DNA of 64,000 nucleotides from Sphingobacterium sp. LZ7M1 (GCF_024296865.1 NZ_CP101134.1:1488001-1552000); one strand, 5' to 3'; shown: positions 18,017-27,260, counted from the first letter of the stretch. Numbers and translations are program-made. Notes: generated from the letters alone by a model not told the origin.

Positions 18017-20250
18017 AATTGAGAATTACTGCTTTTTTGCTGTTTATCCTTCATGTTTCCAGCTATGCACAGGGAACCTTGGAAGATTATAAAAGAGCAA
18101 AAGAGGTTCGAAATAATTTTGGAAAGATCTATAATATCCCTCAGCAGATCACTTGGGCTGAAGATGGAGGGTCTTTTGTCTACAAACTGAAACAGAAGGA
18201 CAACAAAAGCATCCTGGTTTTGTTTGATGCACAGACAAAGAGCAAAAAAATCATTGATCTTGTAGCCGTATCCGAGCAGATGTCCAAGGTACTTTCAGAA
18301 ACTGTCCCCCTAAACAACAGTTATTTTGTGGGATTAAAACCGATCAACAACAATGAGATCGAATTCACGGAAAAGAAAAAAGTTTGGCGTTGGAATGTTG
18401 TGGAGAATAAACTTTCTATTCAAAAGGAATTGGATGACGCCAATAGAAGTTCTGGATACTGGGGGCAAAAATGGGACGATAGCAAAGGAGATCCTGTTGA
18501 ATCACCAGATCAGGTTTATCTAGCCTATATCAAAAACAACAATGTCTATGTCAGGAAGAAAACAGATCTAAAGAGTGAAAAGCAAATGACTTTCGATGGA
18601 AGTCCAGGGCTCTATTACTCTGCCAGAATCGATTGGTCTCCTGATTCGAAAAAGCTGAGTACCACAAAAGTCAGGAAAGCTGAAGTCCGGCAATTGACCT
18701 TGTTAGAGTCATCGCCTACGGATCAATTGCAACCAAAATTGCAGTATAGAGATTATGCAAAGCCTGGGGATGCCCTTTCGCAATATTACCCTGTCATAGT
18801 AAATGTTGAAACAGCACAGGTTGTGGAAGTAGATCCTAAGCAAGTTGAAAATCAGTTTTCGCTGTACAACATCCGTTGGAGACCAGATAATAATGCCATT
18901 ACCTTTGAATACAACCAACGCGGACACCAACGCTATGACGTATTGGAACTGAATGCTGTAAATGGTCAAACAAAACCGATCATTTCAGAAACCAGCAAAA
19001 CCTTTATTGACTATAGTGGCAAGAAATACAGAAAAGACCTAGAAAAGACCAATGAAATCGTGTGGACTTCCGAGCGTGATGGCTGGAACCATCTATATTT
19101 AATTGATGCCGAAACTGGCAAAGTGAAGAACCAGATTACCAAAGGGGATTGGGTCGTTCGGAAAGTGATCAATGTCAATGAAACTGACCGCAAAATCATA
19201 TTCGAGGGCAGTGGTGGAAATAAAAATGAAGATCCATATTTAGTACGGTATTATTCAATTGGTTTAGATGGTAATGGATTAAAAGAGCTGAGCCCTGAAC
19301 TGGCTAACCATCAAGGATATTTTAACAAAGATTTCTCTAAGTTCATTGATGTCTATTCCTTGGTAAATCAAGCTCCCAAAGCAGTATTGCGAGATGCAAA
19401 AACAGGCAAGGTTGAACTGGACCTGGAATCCGCTGATCTATCCGACCTGACCGCTAGCGGTTGGAAAGCACCTGAAGTGTTTTCAACAGCAGGTAGAGAT
19501 GGTAAGACCGATATCTGGGGTGTCATTATCAGGCCGAATAACTTTGATTCCAATAAAAAATACCCAATTATAGAATACATCTACGCTGGTCCACATAGCT
19601 CCTTTGTTCCTAAATCATTTACCCCTGGCTTGTCTGGCATGTATGAATTGGCGGAGTTAGGGTTTATTGTGGTTCAGATAGATGGAATGGGAACTTCAAA
19701 CCGTTCCAAAGCCTTTCATGATGTAGCTTGGAAGAATCTGAAAGACGCTGGTTTTCCAGATCGGATTGCTTGGATGAAAGCTGCTGCCCAGAAATATCCA
19801 TACATGGATATCGATAAGGTGGGTATCTATGGCACCTCAGCGGGAGGGCAGTCCTCAACTGGCGCTGTATTGTTCCATCCTGAATTTTATAAAGTTGCGG
19901 TTTCTTCCTGCGGCTGTCATGATAACCGTATGGACAAAATTTGGTGGAATGAACAATGGATGGGCTGGCCAATCGGTCCGCAATATGCAGAATGTTCGAA
20001 TATAGAAAATGCCTATCGCCTTGAAGGAAAGTTGATGTTGATTGTCGGTGAACTCGATGACAACGTAGATCCTGCTTCCACCTATCAGTTGGTCAACCAG
20101 TTGATCAAAAATGGCAAGGAACATGAATTGATCATGGTGCCGGGGATGGGGCATTCTTCGGGTGGTGATTATGGCGAAAAGAAAAGGAGAGACTTCTTCG
20201 TGAAGAATCTACTCGGAGTGGAACCTCCTGCTTGGAACTTATATTTATAA
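18013..20250 (+). CDS. S9 family prolyl peptidase (dipeptidyl-peptidase IV type), secreted
   Basis: 745 residues with a signal peptide (MKLRITAFLLFILHVSSYAQ). Residues ~40-480 form the DPP-IV beta-propeller, with repeated WSPD- and WRPD-like blades. Residues ~500-745 are the alpha/beta hydrolase domain. The triad is visible as S609 (GIYGTSAGGQS), D682 (GELDDNVDP) and H714 (PGMGHSSGG). DPP-IV enzymes release X-Pro dipeptides from N-termini; hydroxyproline at P1 is a plausible variant for collagen-like peptides. It overlaps the permease gene by 4 bases. The nucleophile elbow reads GTSAGG rather than the GWSYGG of classical DPP-IV, so specificity may differ. Confidence 0.92.
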   Translation: MKLRITAFLLFILHVSSYAQGTLEDYKRAKEVRNNFGKIYNIPQQITWAEDGGSFVYKLKQKDNKSILVLFDAQTKSKKIIDLVAVSEQMSKVLSETVPLNNSYFVGLKPINNNEIEFTEKKKVWRWNVVENKLSIQKELDDANRSSGYWGQKWDDSKGDPVESPDQVYLAYIKNNNVYVRKKTDLKSEKQMTFDGSPGLYYSARIDWSPDSKKLSTTKVRKAEVRQLTLLESSPTDQLQPKLQYRDYAKPGDALSQYYPVIVNVETAQVVEVDPKQVENQFSLYNIRWRPDNNAITFEYNQRGHQRYDVLELNAVNGQTKPIISETSKTFIDYSGKKYRKDLEKTNEIVWTSERDGWNHLYLIDAETGKVKNQITKGDWVVRKVINVNETDRKIIFEGSGGNKNEDPYLVRYYSIGLDGNGLKELSPELANHQGYFNKDFSKFIDVYSLVNQAPKAVLRDAKTGKVELDLESADLSDLTASGWKAPEVFSTAGRDGKTDIWGVIIRPNNFDSNKKYPIIEYIYAGPHSSFVPKSFTPGLSGMYELAELGFIVVQIDGMGTSNRSKAFHDVAWKNLKDAGFPDRIAWMKAAAQKYPYMDIDKVGIYGTSAGGQSSTGAVLFHPEFYKVAVSSCGCHDNRMDKIWWNEQWMGWPIGPQYAECSNIENAYRLEGKLMLIVGELDDNVDPASTYQLVNQLIKNGKEHELIMVPGMGHSSGGDYGEKKRRDFFVKNLLGVEPPAWNLYL

Positions 20251-20286
20251 TATTTAATCTCAAATAATTTATAAAAACAGAAAGAA

Positions 20287-21231
20287 ATGATGAGAACGAT
20301 TGACAATGAAACAATAGATCAAGTATTGAATTATGATAAGATGTTAGAGGCATTATATAAGATCTTTATTTCCAAATTTACTATGCCGGTTCGACATCAT
20401 CATTTTTATAACACCCCTGATTCTGCAGAAAACGCATTGATCCTGATGCCTGCATGGACTGACAAATATTTAGGCTGCAAGCAAGTGATTGTGGCACCGA
20501 AAAACGCTGAGCAACATCTGCCAGCCATTCATGCCTTATATACCTTGTTCAATGCTGAAACAGGTATGCCCTTGGCGCAGATGGATGCTACTAAGTTAAC
20601 TTCTGTGAGGACGGCCTGTGCCTCAGCTTTGGCAGCTAAATACCTCGCTAGGGAAGATGTCGAAAACTTACTGATCATCGGAAGTGGTAGTGTCGCAGCT
20701 CATCTGGCCCAAGCCCATTCGGCCGTAAGGAATTACAAGCACATAGAAGTTTGGGCTAGAAATTCTGCTAAAGCTCAGTCCTTGGTAAATGGTTTAAATG
20801 AACAAGGATTTACAAATGTGAGCTTGGCAAACAATCTCCAAGAAGCAATACAAAAGGCTGACGTTATTTCCAGTGCAACGCTTACAAAGGAACCAATTAT
20901 CAAAGGAGCATGGTTAAAACCTGGCGTTCATCTGGATTTAATTGGCTCCCACACCCCGAAGACCAGAGAAGCTGACGATGAGGTCATCCGGAAAAGCTCA
21001 ATTTATGTGGATTCCAGAGAAGGTGCTCTCCATGAAACCGGAGAATTGGCCATTCCAATCGCTTCAGGGATCTTGGATCCTCTTGAGGTGAAAGCTGATC
21101 TGGTTGAACTATGTAAAGCAAATAAATCAGCAAGAAAGGATGATGATGAAATCACCATGTTTAAATCTGCTGGATTAGCCATTGAAGATCTGGCAGCGGC
21201 ATTAATGGTTTATGAAGCTGTTGCTGAATAA
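20287..21231 (+). CDS. ornithine cyclodeaminase/mu-crystallin family reductase
   Basis: 314 residues (Met2 at 20290 is an alternative start). The Rossmann segment LLIIGSGSVAAHLAQAHSA binds NAD(P), and the family pattern SVRTACASALAAKYLA, DVISSATLTKEPI and DLIGSHTPKTREADDE is clear. Members include ornithine cyclodeaminase, alanine dehydrogenase and delta1-pyrroline-2-carboxylate reductase (LhpI). In hydroxyproline clusters the last of these reduces the product of trans-3-hydroxy-L-proline dehydratase to L-proline, but no such dehydratase is seen in this window. The exact substrate is therefore open. It is the last gene of the operon, closed by the terminator at 21267. Confidence 0.85.
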   Translation: MMRTIDNETIDQVLNYDKMLEALYKIFISKFTMPVRHHHFYNTPDSAENALILMPAWTDKYLGCKQVIVAPKNAEQHLPAIHALYTLFNAETGMPLAQMDATKLTSVRTACASALAAKYLAREDVENLLIIGSGSVAAHLAQAHSAVRNYKHIEVWARNSAKAQSLVNGLNEQGFTNVSLANNLQEAIQKADVISSATLTKEPIIKGAWLKPGVHLDLIGSHTPKTREADDEVIRKSSIYVDSREGALHETGELAIPIASGILDPLEVKADLVELCKANKSARKDDDEITMFKSAGLAIEDLAAALMVYEAVAE

Positions 21232-21266
21232 ATATTGCACATAAAATAAATCTAAAATAAAGTCTC

Positions 21267-21300
21267 AAAGGTCGCTAAAATTTTAGCGACCTTTTTGTTT
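21267..21300 (+). terminator. terminator of the hydroxyproline operon
   Basis: AAAGGTCGCTAAAA (21267-21280) is followed directly by its exact reverse complement (21281-21294), and the sequence continues as a T-rich run. The 28-base perfect palindrome separates the catabolic operon from the SusC gene, so SusCD probably has its own promoter in 21301-21526. A TATCTTCG at 21489-21496 resembles a -7 box with one mismatch. Confidence 0.85.
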
Positions 21301-21526
21301 AGCGAGCGATCTAAGTTTTCCCCTTTATTTCTCTTTTGATTAGATTATTTCATTTGGTCAATGATATGTTGATTATCTAATTGACTGATTGGTAGGTTAA
21401 TGTTGATTTGTTGTTAATAATTCTAATTAGGGTTAAAAATTGATAAACACTTGCTAAAATATGCCTCATGTTGAAGAGCATTCCTTATTATCTTCGGAAT
21501 AATTGTCTAAATAACATTTAACCATT

Positions 21527-24475
21527 ATGAAGAAACCAAATATTATGCTCGTCATCCTATTTTCCTGTATACAGGTTTTATTTGCTCAAAATAAAATCCA
21601 GTTAAACGGGGAAGTAGTCAATACGACAGGGGAGAAATTATCGGGAGTGACAATTTCTCTAAGCAACTCCAACCAAAAGTTCATGACCGATGAAAATGGT
21701 TCATTTTCTTTCGAATATGTTCCAGGAACGGAGTTAACAATTAATTCCTTAGGATTTGCCACACAGCAAGTCACCATGACAAATCAAACCACTTTGAGAA
21801 TCGTGTTGATAGAATCTGAGGAAAACCTTGAACAGATTGTCGTGGTAGGATATGGTACTCAAAGGAAAGGGGAGACGACCGGGTCAGTGGCCAGTGTCAA
21901 ATCCGAAAGTTTTAACCAAGGTGCCGTAAAGGATGCAGGTCAATTAATCCAAGGTAAAGTTGCAGGTTTGAGAATTACGACTCCGAGCGGTGATCCCAAC
22001 GGCTCTACCCAAATCAACTTAAGAGGTTTGAACTCAATCCAAGGTGCGGTAAATCCTCTTGTTATTATTGATGGGGTACCAGGCGACTTTAATTCGGTTG
22101 CCCCGGAAGATATTGAGTCGGTGGATGTCATGAAAGATGGCTCTGCGGCAGCTATTTATGGTACGCGAGCTACAGGAGGTGTTATTTTTATTACGACGAA
22201 ACAAAACCGTTCCACCGATGGCAGAACGACCATCGAATATAACAATTATGCATCTCTTCAAACCTTATTTAGGGTCCCTGAACTGATGAATGCCGATGAT
22301 TATAGAAGGTTAATCGGAGAAGGACAAAATTACACTGATTTGGGGCACAGTACCAATTGGGTAGATGAAGTGACTCAAAACCCTTTCTCCCACAATCACA
22401 ACCTTTCTTTATTTGGAGGCAATTCTAGAACCAATTTCACAGGAACCGTCAATTTTCGTGATTGGAACGGTGTATTGTTGAAAAGTGGTCAACAGCGGTT
22501 AAATGCCAGAGCAGATTTAAACCATGAAATGTTTGATGGAAAACTAAGGAGCAGAATCCAGATTATCAGCAACAGCATCAAAGCTTTGCAAGGCGGAAGT
22601 TCTGCATATATGTGGAGGCAAGCATTAATTAGAAACCCAACAGACAGGATCTACAACGATGAAGGCAAATGGCAAGAGAACAACGCCTATATGTACGACA
22701 ATCCATTGGGGATGATCAACGAAACGGTCAATGACCGAATATTCAGAGAAACGAGAATGAATGGATCCTTGGATTACCGGCCTATTGAATCTTTGAGCTT
22801 CAAAGCCATGTTTTCTAGGGTTCAGGATAATGATTTAACCGGTACATCAACATCATTTGATCATGTTAATACCACTAAAAATAACCTGAATGGTACTGCT
22901 AGCCGATTTACCCAAGCGGGTGTGGAAAATCTAATGGAATTGACCGGAAATTTCAACAAATCTTTTGGAGACCATCACTTCGCAGTTCTGGGTGGGTACA
23001 GTTGGCAACGTAATACTTTCGAAAACTTCAGTGCCTATAATTATAATTTCCCAACAGATCAATACAGCTATAATTCCTTGGAATCTGGTATGGCATTAAA
23101 AGAAGGCTTGGCGACCATGGATAGCTATAAACAAGAATCAACTTTGGTTGGCTTTTTTGGAAGGTTGACCTATAACTACAAAGAGAAATACATGGCTATG
23201 TTGAGTTTGAGGAGAGAAGGATCCAGCACATTTGGAGAAAACAACAAATGGGGTAATTTTCCAGCAGTTTCCATAGGATGGGACATCGCAAAAGAAGATT
23301 TCTTGCTGGATCAACCTGCTATAAACCAACTAAAACTGAGAGCTGGATATGGGGTGACCGGAACCATTGCAGGTTCTCCATACAACTCGCAGATCAGCTA
23401 TAATTATACCTTCGATCAAGGAGCCTATATCAATGGGAAATGGGTTCCTGGATTCGTGCCTGCCCGTAACTTCAACCCAGACTTGAGATGGGAAAGGAAA
23501 AATGAATTCAATGTCGGCTTAGACTACAGTTTGGCGAACAACCGGATTTACGGTTCCTTGGATTATTACAACAGAAGGGTAAAAGACCTATTGTACTGGT
23601 TTGAAGTACCTGTGCCTCCGTATTTGACTTCGACCATGTTTATCAATGCTGGCGAAATGAGCAACAGTGGATTCGAGGCTTTGGTAAATGCTGATGTGTT
23701 GAACAAAGAAGGAGGGGTGAAATGGAAAACGGGCGTTGTCTTTTCTACCAATAAAAATAAATTGATCAACCTATCCAATGACAGATTTGGAGTAACCCAA
23801 GAGTTTTTTGATGCTGGCTATACTGGAGAACCCATTCAAACCTTTACACACCGTGTAGAAGTAGGGCGGAGCATAGGTGATTTCTATGTATGGAAAACTG
23901 TAGGCTTAGATGACGATGGGAAATGGTTGGTGGAATCCCAAAATGGGGAAATCATTCCAATCCAAGATGCAAGTGTGGAAGATAGACAATACTACGGAAA
24001 CGGAATCCCAGATTTCAATTTAGGATGGAACAACAATTTTCAATACAAAAACATTGATCTAACCATAAACTGGAGAGGTGCATTCGGACATCAGATTCTT
24101 AATATGCCTAGAATGTATTATGAAAATCCTGTAAACAAAGCATACAATGTTTTGAAAACCGCATACGATCCGATCGATGGTAAGTTATTGAACAATGATT
24201 TAGTGTATGTGTCCCACTACATTGAGGATGCAGATTATTTCAAACTCGATAACCTAACCTTGGGCTATACCTTCAGACCACAATTGATCAAAGGTATCAG
24301 TAACCTTCGGATCTATGTTTCCGGTTTGAATCTAGTCACATTTACCAAATACAAAGGTTTAGATCCTGAGGCTACAAGTTATGAAGGAGAATTTCAGTTT
24401 GCACCGGGAATTGAGCACAGGGACCGATATCCAACTACGCGGACCTATACCATCGGATTGAATGTTAAATTCTAA
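21527..24475 (+). CDS. SusC/RagA-type TonB-dependent outer-membrane transporter
   Basis: 982 residues. The signal peptide ends at LFAQ (~residue 21). A carboxypeptidase-D regulatory-like domain spans ~22-105 (NGEVVNTTGEKLSGVTISL). The TonB-box and plug region starts at EQIVVVGYGTQRKGE, and the plug includes IRGLNSIQG-like and DVMKDGSAAAIYGTRATGGV sequences. A 22-strand barrel makes up the rest, ending with an aromatic C-terminal strand (IGLNVKF). It imports oligomeric nutrients through the outer membrane using TonB energy. It pairs with the SusD gene 49 bases downstream and lies just after the hydroxyproline operon, so peptides are the predicted cargo, as in RagAB; this is inference. Confidence 0.95.
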   Translation: MKKPNIMLVILFSCIQVLFAQNKIQLNGEVVNTTGEKLSGVTISLSNSNQKFMTDENGSFSFEYVPGTELTINSLGFATQQVTMTNQTTLRIVLIESEENLEQIVVVGYGTQRKGETTGSVASVKSESFNQGAVKDAGQLIQGKVAGLRITTPSGDPNGSTQINLRGLNSIQGAVNPLVIIDGVPGDFNSVAPEDIESVDVMKDGSAAAIYGTRATGGVIFITTKQNRSTDGRTTIEYNNYASLQTLFRVPELMNADDYRRLIGEGQNYTDLGHSTNWVDEVTQNPFSHNHNLSLFGGNSRTNFTGTVNFRDWNGVLLKSGQQRLNARADLNHEMFDGKLRSRIQIISNSIKALQGGSSAYMWRQALIRNPTDRIYNDEGKWQENNAYMYDNPLGMINETVNDRIFRETRMNGSLDYRPIESLSFKAMFSRVQDNDLTGTSTSFDHVNTTKNNLNGTASRFTQAGVENLMELTGNFNKSFGDHHFAVLGGYSWQRNTFENFSAYNYNFPTDQYSYNSLESGMALKEGLATMDSYKQESTLVGFFGRLTYNYKEKYMAMLSLRREGSSTFGENNKWGNFPAVSIGWDIAKEDFLLDQPAINQLKLRAGYGVTGTIAGSPYNSQISYNYTFDQGAYINGKWVPGFVPARNFNPDLRWERKNEFNVGLDYSLANNRIYGSLDYYNRRVKDLLYWFEVPVPPYLTSTMFINAGEMSNSGFEALVNADVLNKEGGVKWKTGVVFSTNKNKLINLSNDRFGVTQEFFDAGYTGEPIQTFTHRVEVGRSIGDFYVWKTVGLDDDGKWLVESQNGEIIPIQDASVEDRQYYGNGIPDFNLGWNNNFQYKNIDLTINWRGAFGHQILNMPRMYYENPVNKAYNVLKTAYDPIDGKLLNNDLVYVSHYIEDADYFKLDNLTLGYTFRPQLIKGISNLRIYVSGLNLVTFTKYKGLDPEATSYEGEFQFAPGIEHRDRYPTTRTYTIGLNVKF

Positions 24476-24524
24476 GATTACCATGAATCACATTCAGAAT
24501 TTGTATCAATTAAACTAAATCAAA

Positions 24525-26135
24525 ATGAAGAATTTAAAATTAAAAAACATATTGCTACTCAGTGGTTTATTCGGTTCGATCATGACATTCAATGCCTGTA
24601 CCGATTTAAATGAGGAAGTGTACTCTGAGGTTTTAGGAAGCACCGTGGACCCCAAGGAAAGAGATTTGCCCTTTATTGTGGCACCTACCTATAGTTCCTT
24701 CAGGTCCTTGATGTTTGGCTGGCAGGGTTATTTCGACCTTCAGGAGGAAAGTGCCGACCATATCATCACTCCAGTCCGACCAAACGGATGGGATGATGGT
24801 GGAACTTACAGAAGGATGCACCAACACATGTGGACCACCGAACAATGGCAACCCTATAATACTTGGAATCAAGCCTACGCAACCATTACCAAAGTAAATA
24901 TGGTGATCATGCAGATTGAAGATGGCCTGTTGGCATTACCAGAAGAAACTGGAAAAGATGCCATTGCAGAATTGCGGGCCACTCGTGCATTAGCCTACTA
25001 TCTTTTGTTGGACAATCACGGAAATGTGCCAATTGTGACTGATTATCGAGATGATAGCCTACCTCAACAAAAGACGAGAAAGGAATTGTATGATTTTGTG
25101 ATCAAGGAACTGGAAGAAGTCATTCCTATGCTTTCTGAAGAGGTCAGTTCGATGTATGGCCGAATCAATGTTTGGGCTGCAAAGACCTTATTGGCCAAGA
25201 TCTATCTAAATGCAGAGGTTTATGTCGGAGTAGCGCAATGGGATAAGGTCATCAAAGAAACTAATGATATTATTGCGAGCAACCAATATAGGCTAGATGA
25301 TGATTACAAGAATGTATTTTCTCCTACCAATCAGAACTCTCCTGAAATAATATTTTCCGTTCCATATGATGAAGTCTATGGATTTGGAAATCAAATTCAC
25401 ATGAAAACCTTAGATCCATTGAGCCGACTAGTTTATGGCATGGCTGCAGGACCTTGGGGTGGAAATTGTGCTGTTCCGCAGTTTATTGACTCCTATGACA
25501 AGGATGATACTAGGTTAGTGGATACTTGGATTCAGGGACCTCAATTGAATGTCAGCACGGGCGCTGAGGTCATCAACTATGTAAAACAAGTTCCTGGAAT
25601 TGGAGGCGATGGAACCGTGGCTGCCTCAAATGCAGGCTATAGGATCGGGAAATATGCGATTAAACAGGGTGCTACCAATAATTTGGATAATGATTATCCA
25701 ATGTTTCGCTATGCCGATGTCTTGATGATGAAGGCAGAAGCTTTGCTTAGGACCAATAAAGCCAATGAAGCAGCTGTTTTGGTGAGCCAAGTTCGAGCTA
25801 GGTCCTTTAAGGATAATCCTGCTAAAGCCCAGGTTACCGGTGCCCAATTAATGTTGGGTAGTAATTATAATTACGGCTGGCAAGAAAAGAACAATACGGT
25901 TTCTGGAGCGAATGGAGGTGCTGATGTGAAGTATGGAAGATTCTTAGATGAACTGGGCTGGGAATTCGCCGCTGAAGCTAGACGGAGACAAGATATTATC
26001 CGTTTTGGCGTATTTCAGTCAAAATCATGGTTTAACCATAAACCTCATACAAATGCACAGTCAAGAACCCTTTTCCCAATTCCAAATGCAGAGATTACCA
26101 AGAATCCAAATCTTAAGCAAAATCCTGGTTATTAG
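24525..26135 (+). CDS. SusD/RagB-family nutrient-binding lipoprotein
   Basis: 536 residues. A lipoprotein signal peptide ends at the lipobox FNAC (Cys ~25). TPR-like helices follow (AELRATRALAYYLLLDNHGNVPIV, LYDFVIKELEEVIPML). The C-terminal family motif is LDELGWEFAAEARRRQDIIRFG, and the end is LFPIPNAEITKNPNLKQNPGY, which is characteristic of SusD/RagB. It forms the lid of the SusC transporter on the cell surface and captures the substrate. The tight pairing with the SusC gene and position after the hydroxyproline operon suggest a peptide ligand. Confidence 0.95.
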   Translation: MKNLKLKNILLLSGLFGSIMTFNACTDLNEEVYSEVLGSTVDPKERDLPFIVAPTYSSFRSLMFGWQGYFDLQEESADHIITPVRPNGWDDGGTYRRMHQHMWTTEQWQPYNTWNQAYATITKVNMVIMQIEDGLLALPEETGKDAIAELRATRALAYYLLLDNHGNVPIVTDYRDDSLPQQKTRKELYDFVIKELEEVIPMLSEEVSSMYGRINVWAAKTLLAKIYLNAEVYVGVAQWDKVIKETNDIIASNQYRLDDDYKNVFSPTNQNSPEIIFSVPYDEVYGFGNQIHMKTLDPLSRLVYGMAAGPWGGNCAVPQFIDSYDKDDTRLVDTWIQGPQLNVSTGAEVINYVKQVPGIGGDGTVAASNAGYRIGKYAIKQGATNNLDNDYPMFRYADVLMMKAEALLRTNKANEAAVLVSQVRARSFKDNPAKAQVTGAQLMLGSNYNYGWQEKNNTVSGANGGADVKYGRFLDELGWEFAAEARRRQDIIRFGVFQSKSWFNHKPHTNAQSRTLFPIPNAEITKNPNLKQNPGY

Positions 26136-26157
26136 TTAAAGTTAAATATAAGTTCGG

Positions 26158-26187
26158 CCCATCTCATTCCATTGAGATGGGTTTTTT
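26158..26187 (+). terminator. terminator after SusD
   Basis: CCCATCTCA (26158-26166) pairs with TGAGATGGG (26173-26181) over a 6-base loop, followed by TTTTTT. It closes the SusCD unit 22 bases after the stop codon. Confidence 0.85.
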
Positions 26188-26323
26188 ATTGATTCTGGTC
26201 ATCTGTTTATCCATTTCCTTAGCACGAATTCATTTCCTGTTAAAAAATGTCAAAAAACCGGTCCTTTGCCCTTAAAAACCATCCTAATTTTCTATTTTAT
26301 GAGAACATCGAAAAAGAAGAACT

Positions 26324-26662
26324 ATGAAATGTCCAAATTGTAATGAAATATTATTGATGACAGAACGCCATCAGGTCGAGATAGATTATTGTCCGAGCTG
26401 CCGGGGTGTATGGTTGGATAAAGGCGAGTTAGATAAGCTAATGGAATATGCCTCAACTCAAACACAAGCTCCAGATCCTCGACAAAACCAAGGCTATGAT
26501 CGTCAAAACTCCTATCAGCAGGATTATCGTGAAGAGTATCGAGATCATCGAGACGATCGATATGAACGCGATCAACGAGACCATCGGGACTATAGAGGAC
26601 AAAACCAAAAATATCCTCGAAAGAAGAAATCCTTTTTATCTGACTTTTTTGATTTTGATTAA
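26324..26662 (+). CDS. TFIIB-type zinc-ribbon protein with Arg/Asp-rich tail
   Basis: 112 residues. Residues 1-45 match the zf-TFIIB family: MKCPNCNEILL and IDYCPSCRGVWLDKGELDKL supply two CxxC knuckles for one zinc ion. Residues ~55-100 are low-complexity, rich in Arg, Asp, His, Gln and Tyr (for example YREEYRDHRDDRYERDQRD), and the end is basic then acidic. The function of this bacterial family is unknown; the tail suggests nucleic-acid or self-association behaviour. It is monocistronic, with a hairpin terminator at 26688. Confidence 0.85.
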   Translation: MKCPNCNEILLMTERHQVEIDYCPSCRGVWLDKGELDKLMEYASTQTQAPDPRQNQGYDRQNSYQQDYREEYRDHRDDRYERDQRDHRDYRGQNQKYPRKKKSFLSDFFDFD

Positions 26663-26687
26663 GGCTGAAAAGGAAAAAAAAATCTTT

Positions 26688-26727
26688 AAGGCAGTCGTTT
26701 TGGATAGACAACACGGCTGCCTTTTCT
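26688..26727 (+). terminator. terminator after the zinc-ribbon gene
   Basis: AAGGCAGTCGT (26688-26698) pairs with ACGGCTGCCTT (26713-26723), including one G-T pair, over a 14-base loop, followed by a T-rich stretch. Confidence 0.7.
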
Positions 26728-26755
26728 TATTAAGAATACCCTGTTAGCCTATATT

Positions 26756-27043
26756 TTAGGCTAAATCTCTGCTTAGTTCCTTAGCTGTATCAATTCCCCC
26801 TTGATACAAAAAAGGATACTCTAGCGTATGTAAGAATCTGTTTTTTAACTCCTCATTTTCAATTATCAGGGTATTTTGGCTCTTCGAGCACTTCACCAAT
26901 AATCGCTCCTCATCCCTCATGATGGAGAAGGAATAAAACTCATTACTTTCAGTTCTTACAGCATGATACAAGGTCCAAACCTGGTTAATGTTAGATAGCT
27001 TAACATTTTGGTTTAGCCAAACGTTAAAGTCTGTGGTTTCCAT
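26756..27043 (-). CDS. hypothetical protein, 95 residues
   Basis: I do not recognise the family. The protein (METTDFNVWLNQNVKLSNIN...) has no signal peptide or membrane segment and looks like a small alpha/beta cytoplasmic domain, with alternating strands around residues 20-65 and a helical C-terminus. It is convergent with the zinc-ribbon gene. Amino acid composition is normal for a real protein, and nothing better occupies the opposite strand. Confidence 0.6.
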   Translation of the reverse strand: METTDFNVWLNQNVKLSNINQVWTLYHAVRTESNEFYSFSIMRDEERLLVKCSKSQNTLIIENEELKNRFLHTLEYPFLYQGGIDTAKELSRDLA

Positions 27044-27260
27044 GATGTTAGTGTGATGGGGCGAATGTAATTATTAATTCGATTCATCCATTACGGTTTC
27101 CCGTATTCTCACATCTATTTTACAATAATTACCGATTATGAATACCAGTTTTTGTTTTTGTTGTTGATTGTCGATAAAATAATCTTTAAAAAACCCCGTA
27201 ATTTTCAATAAGATTTATTTTGTAACTTAAACCTTTTCAAAAACACCTATACCTACCAAT

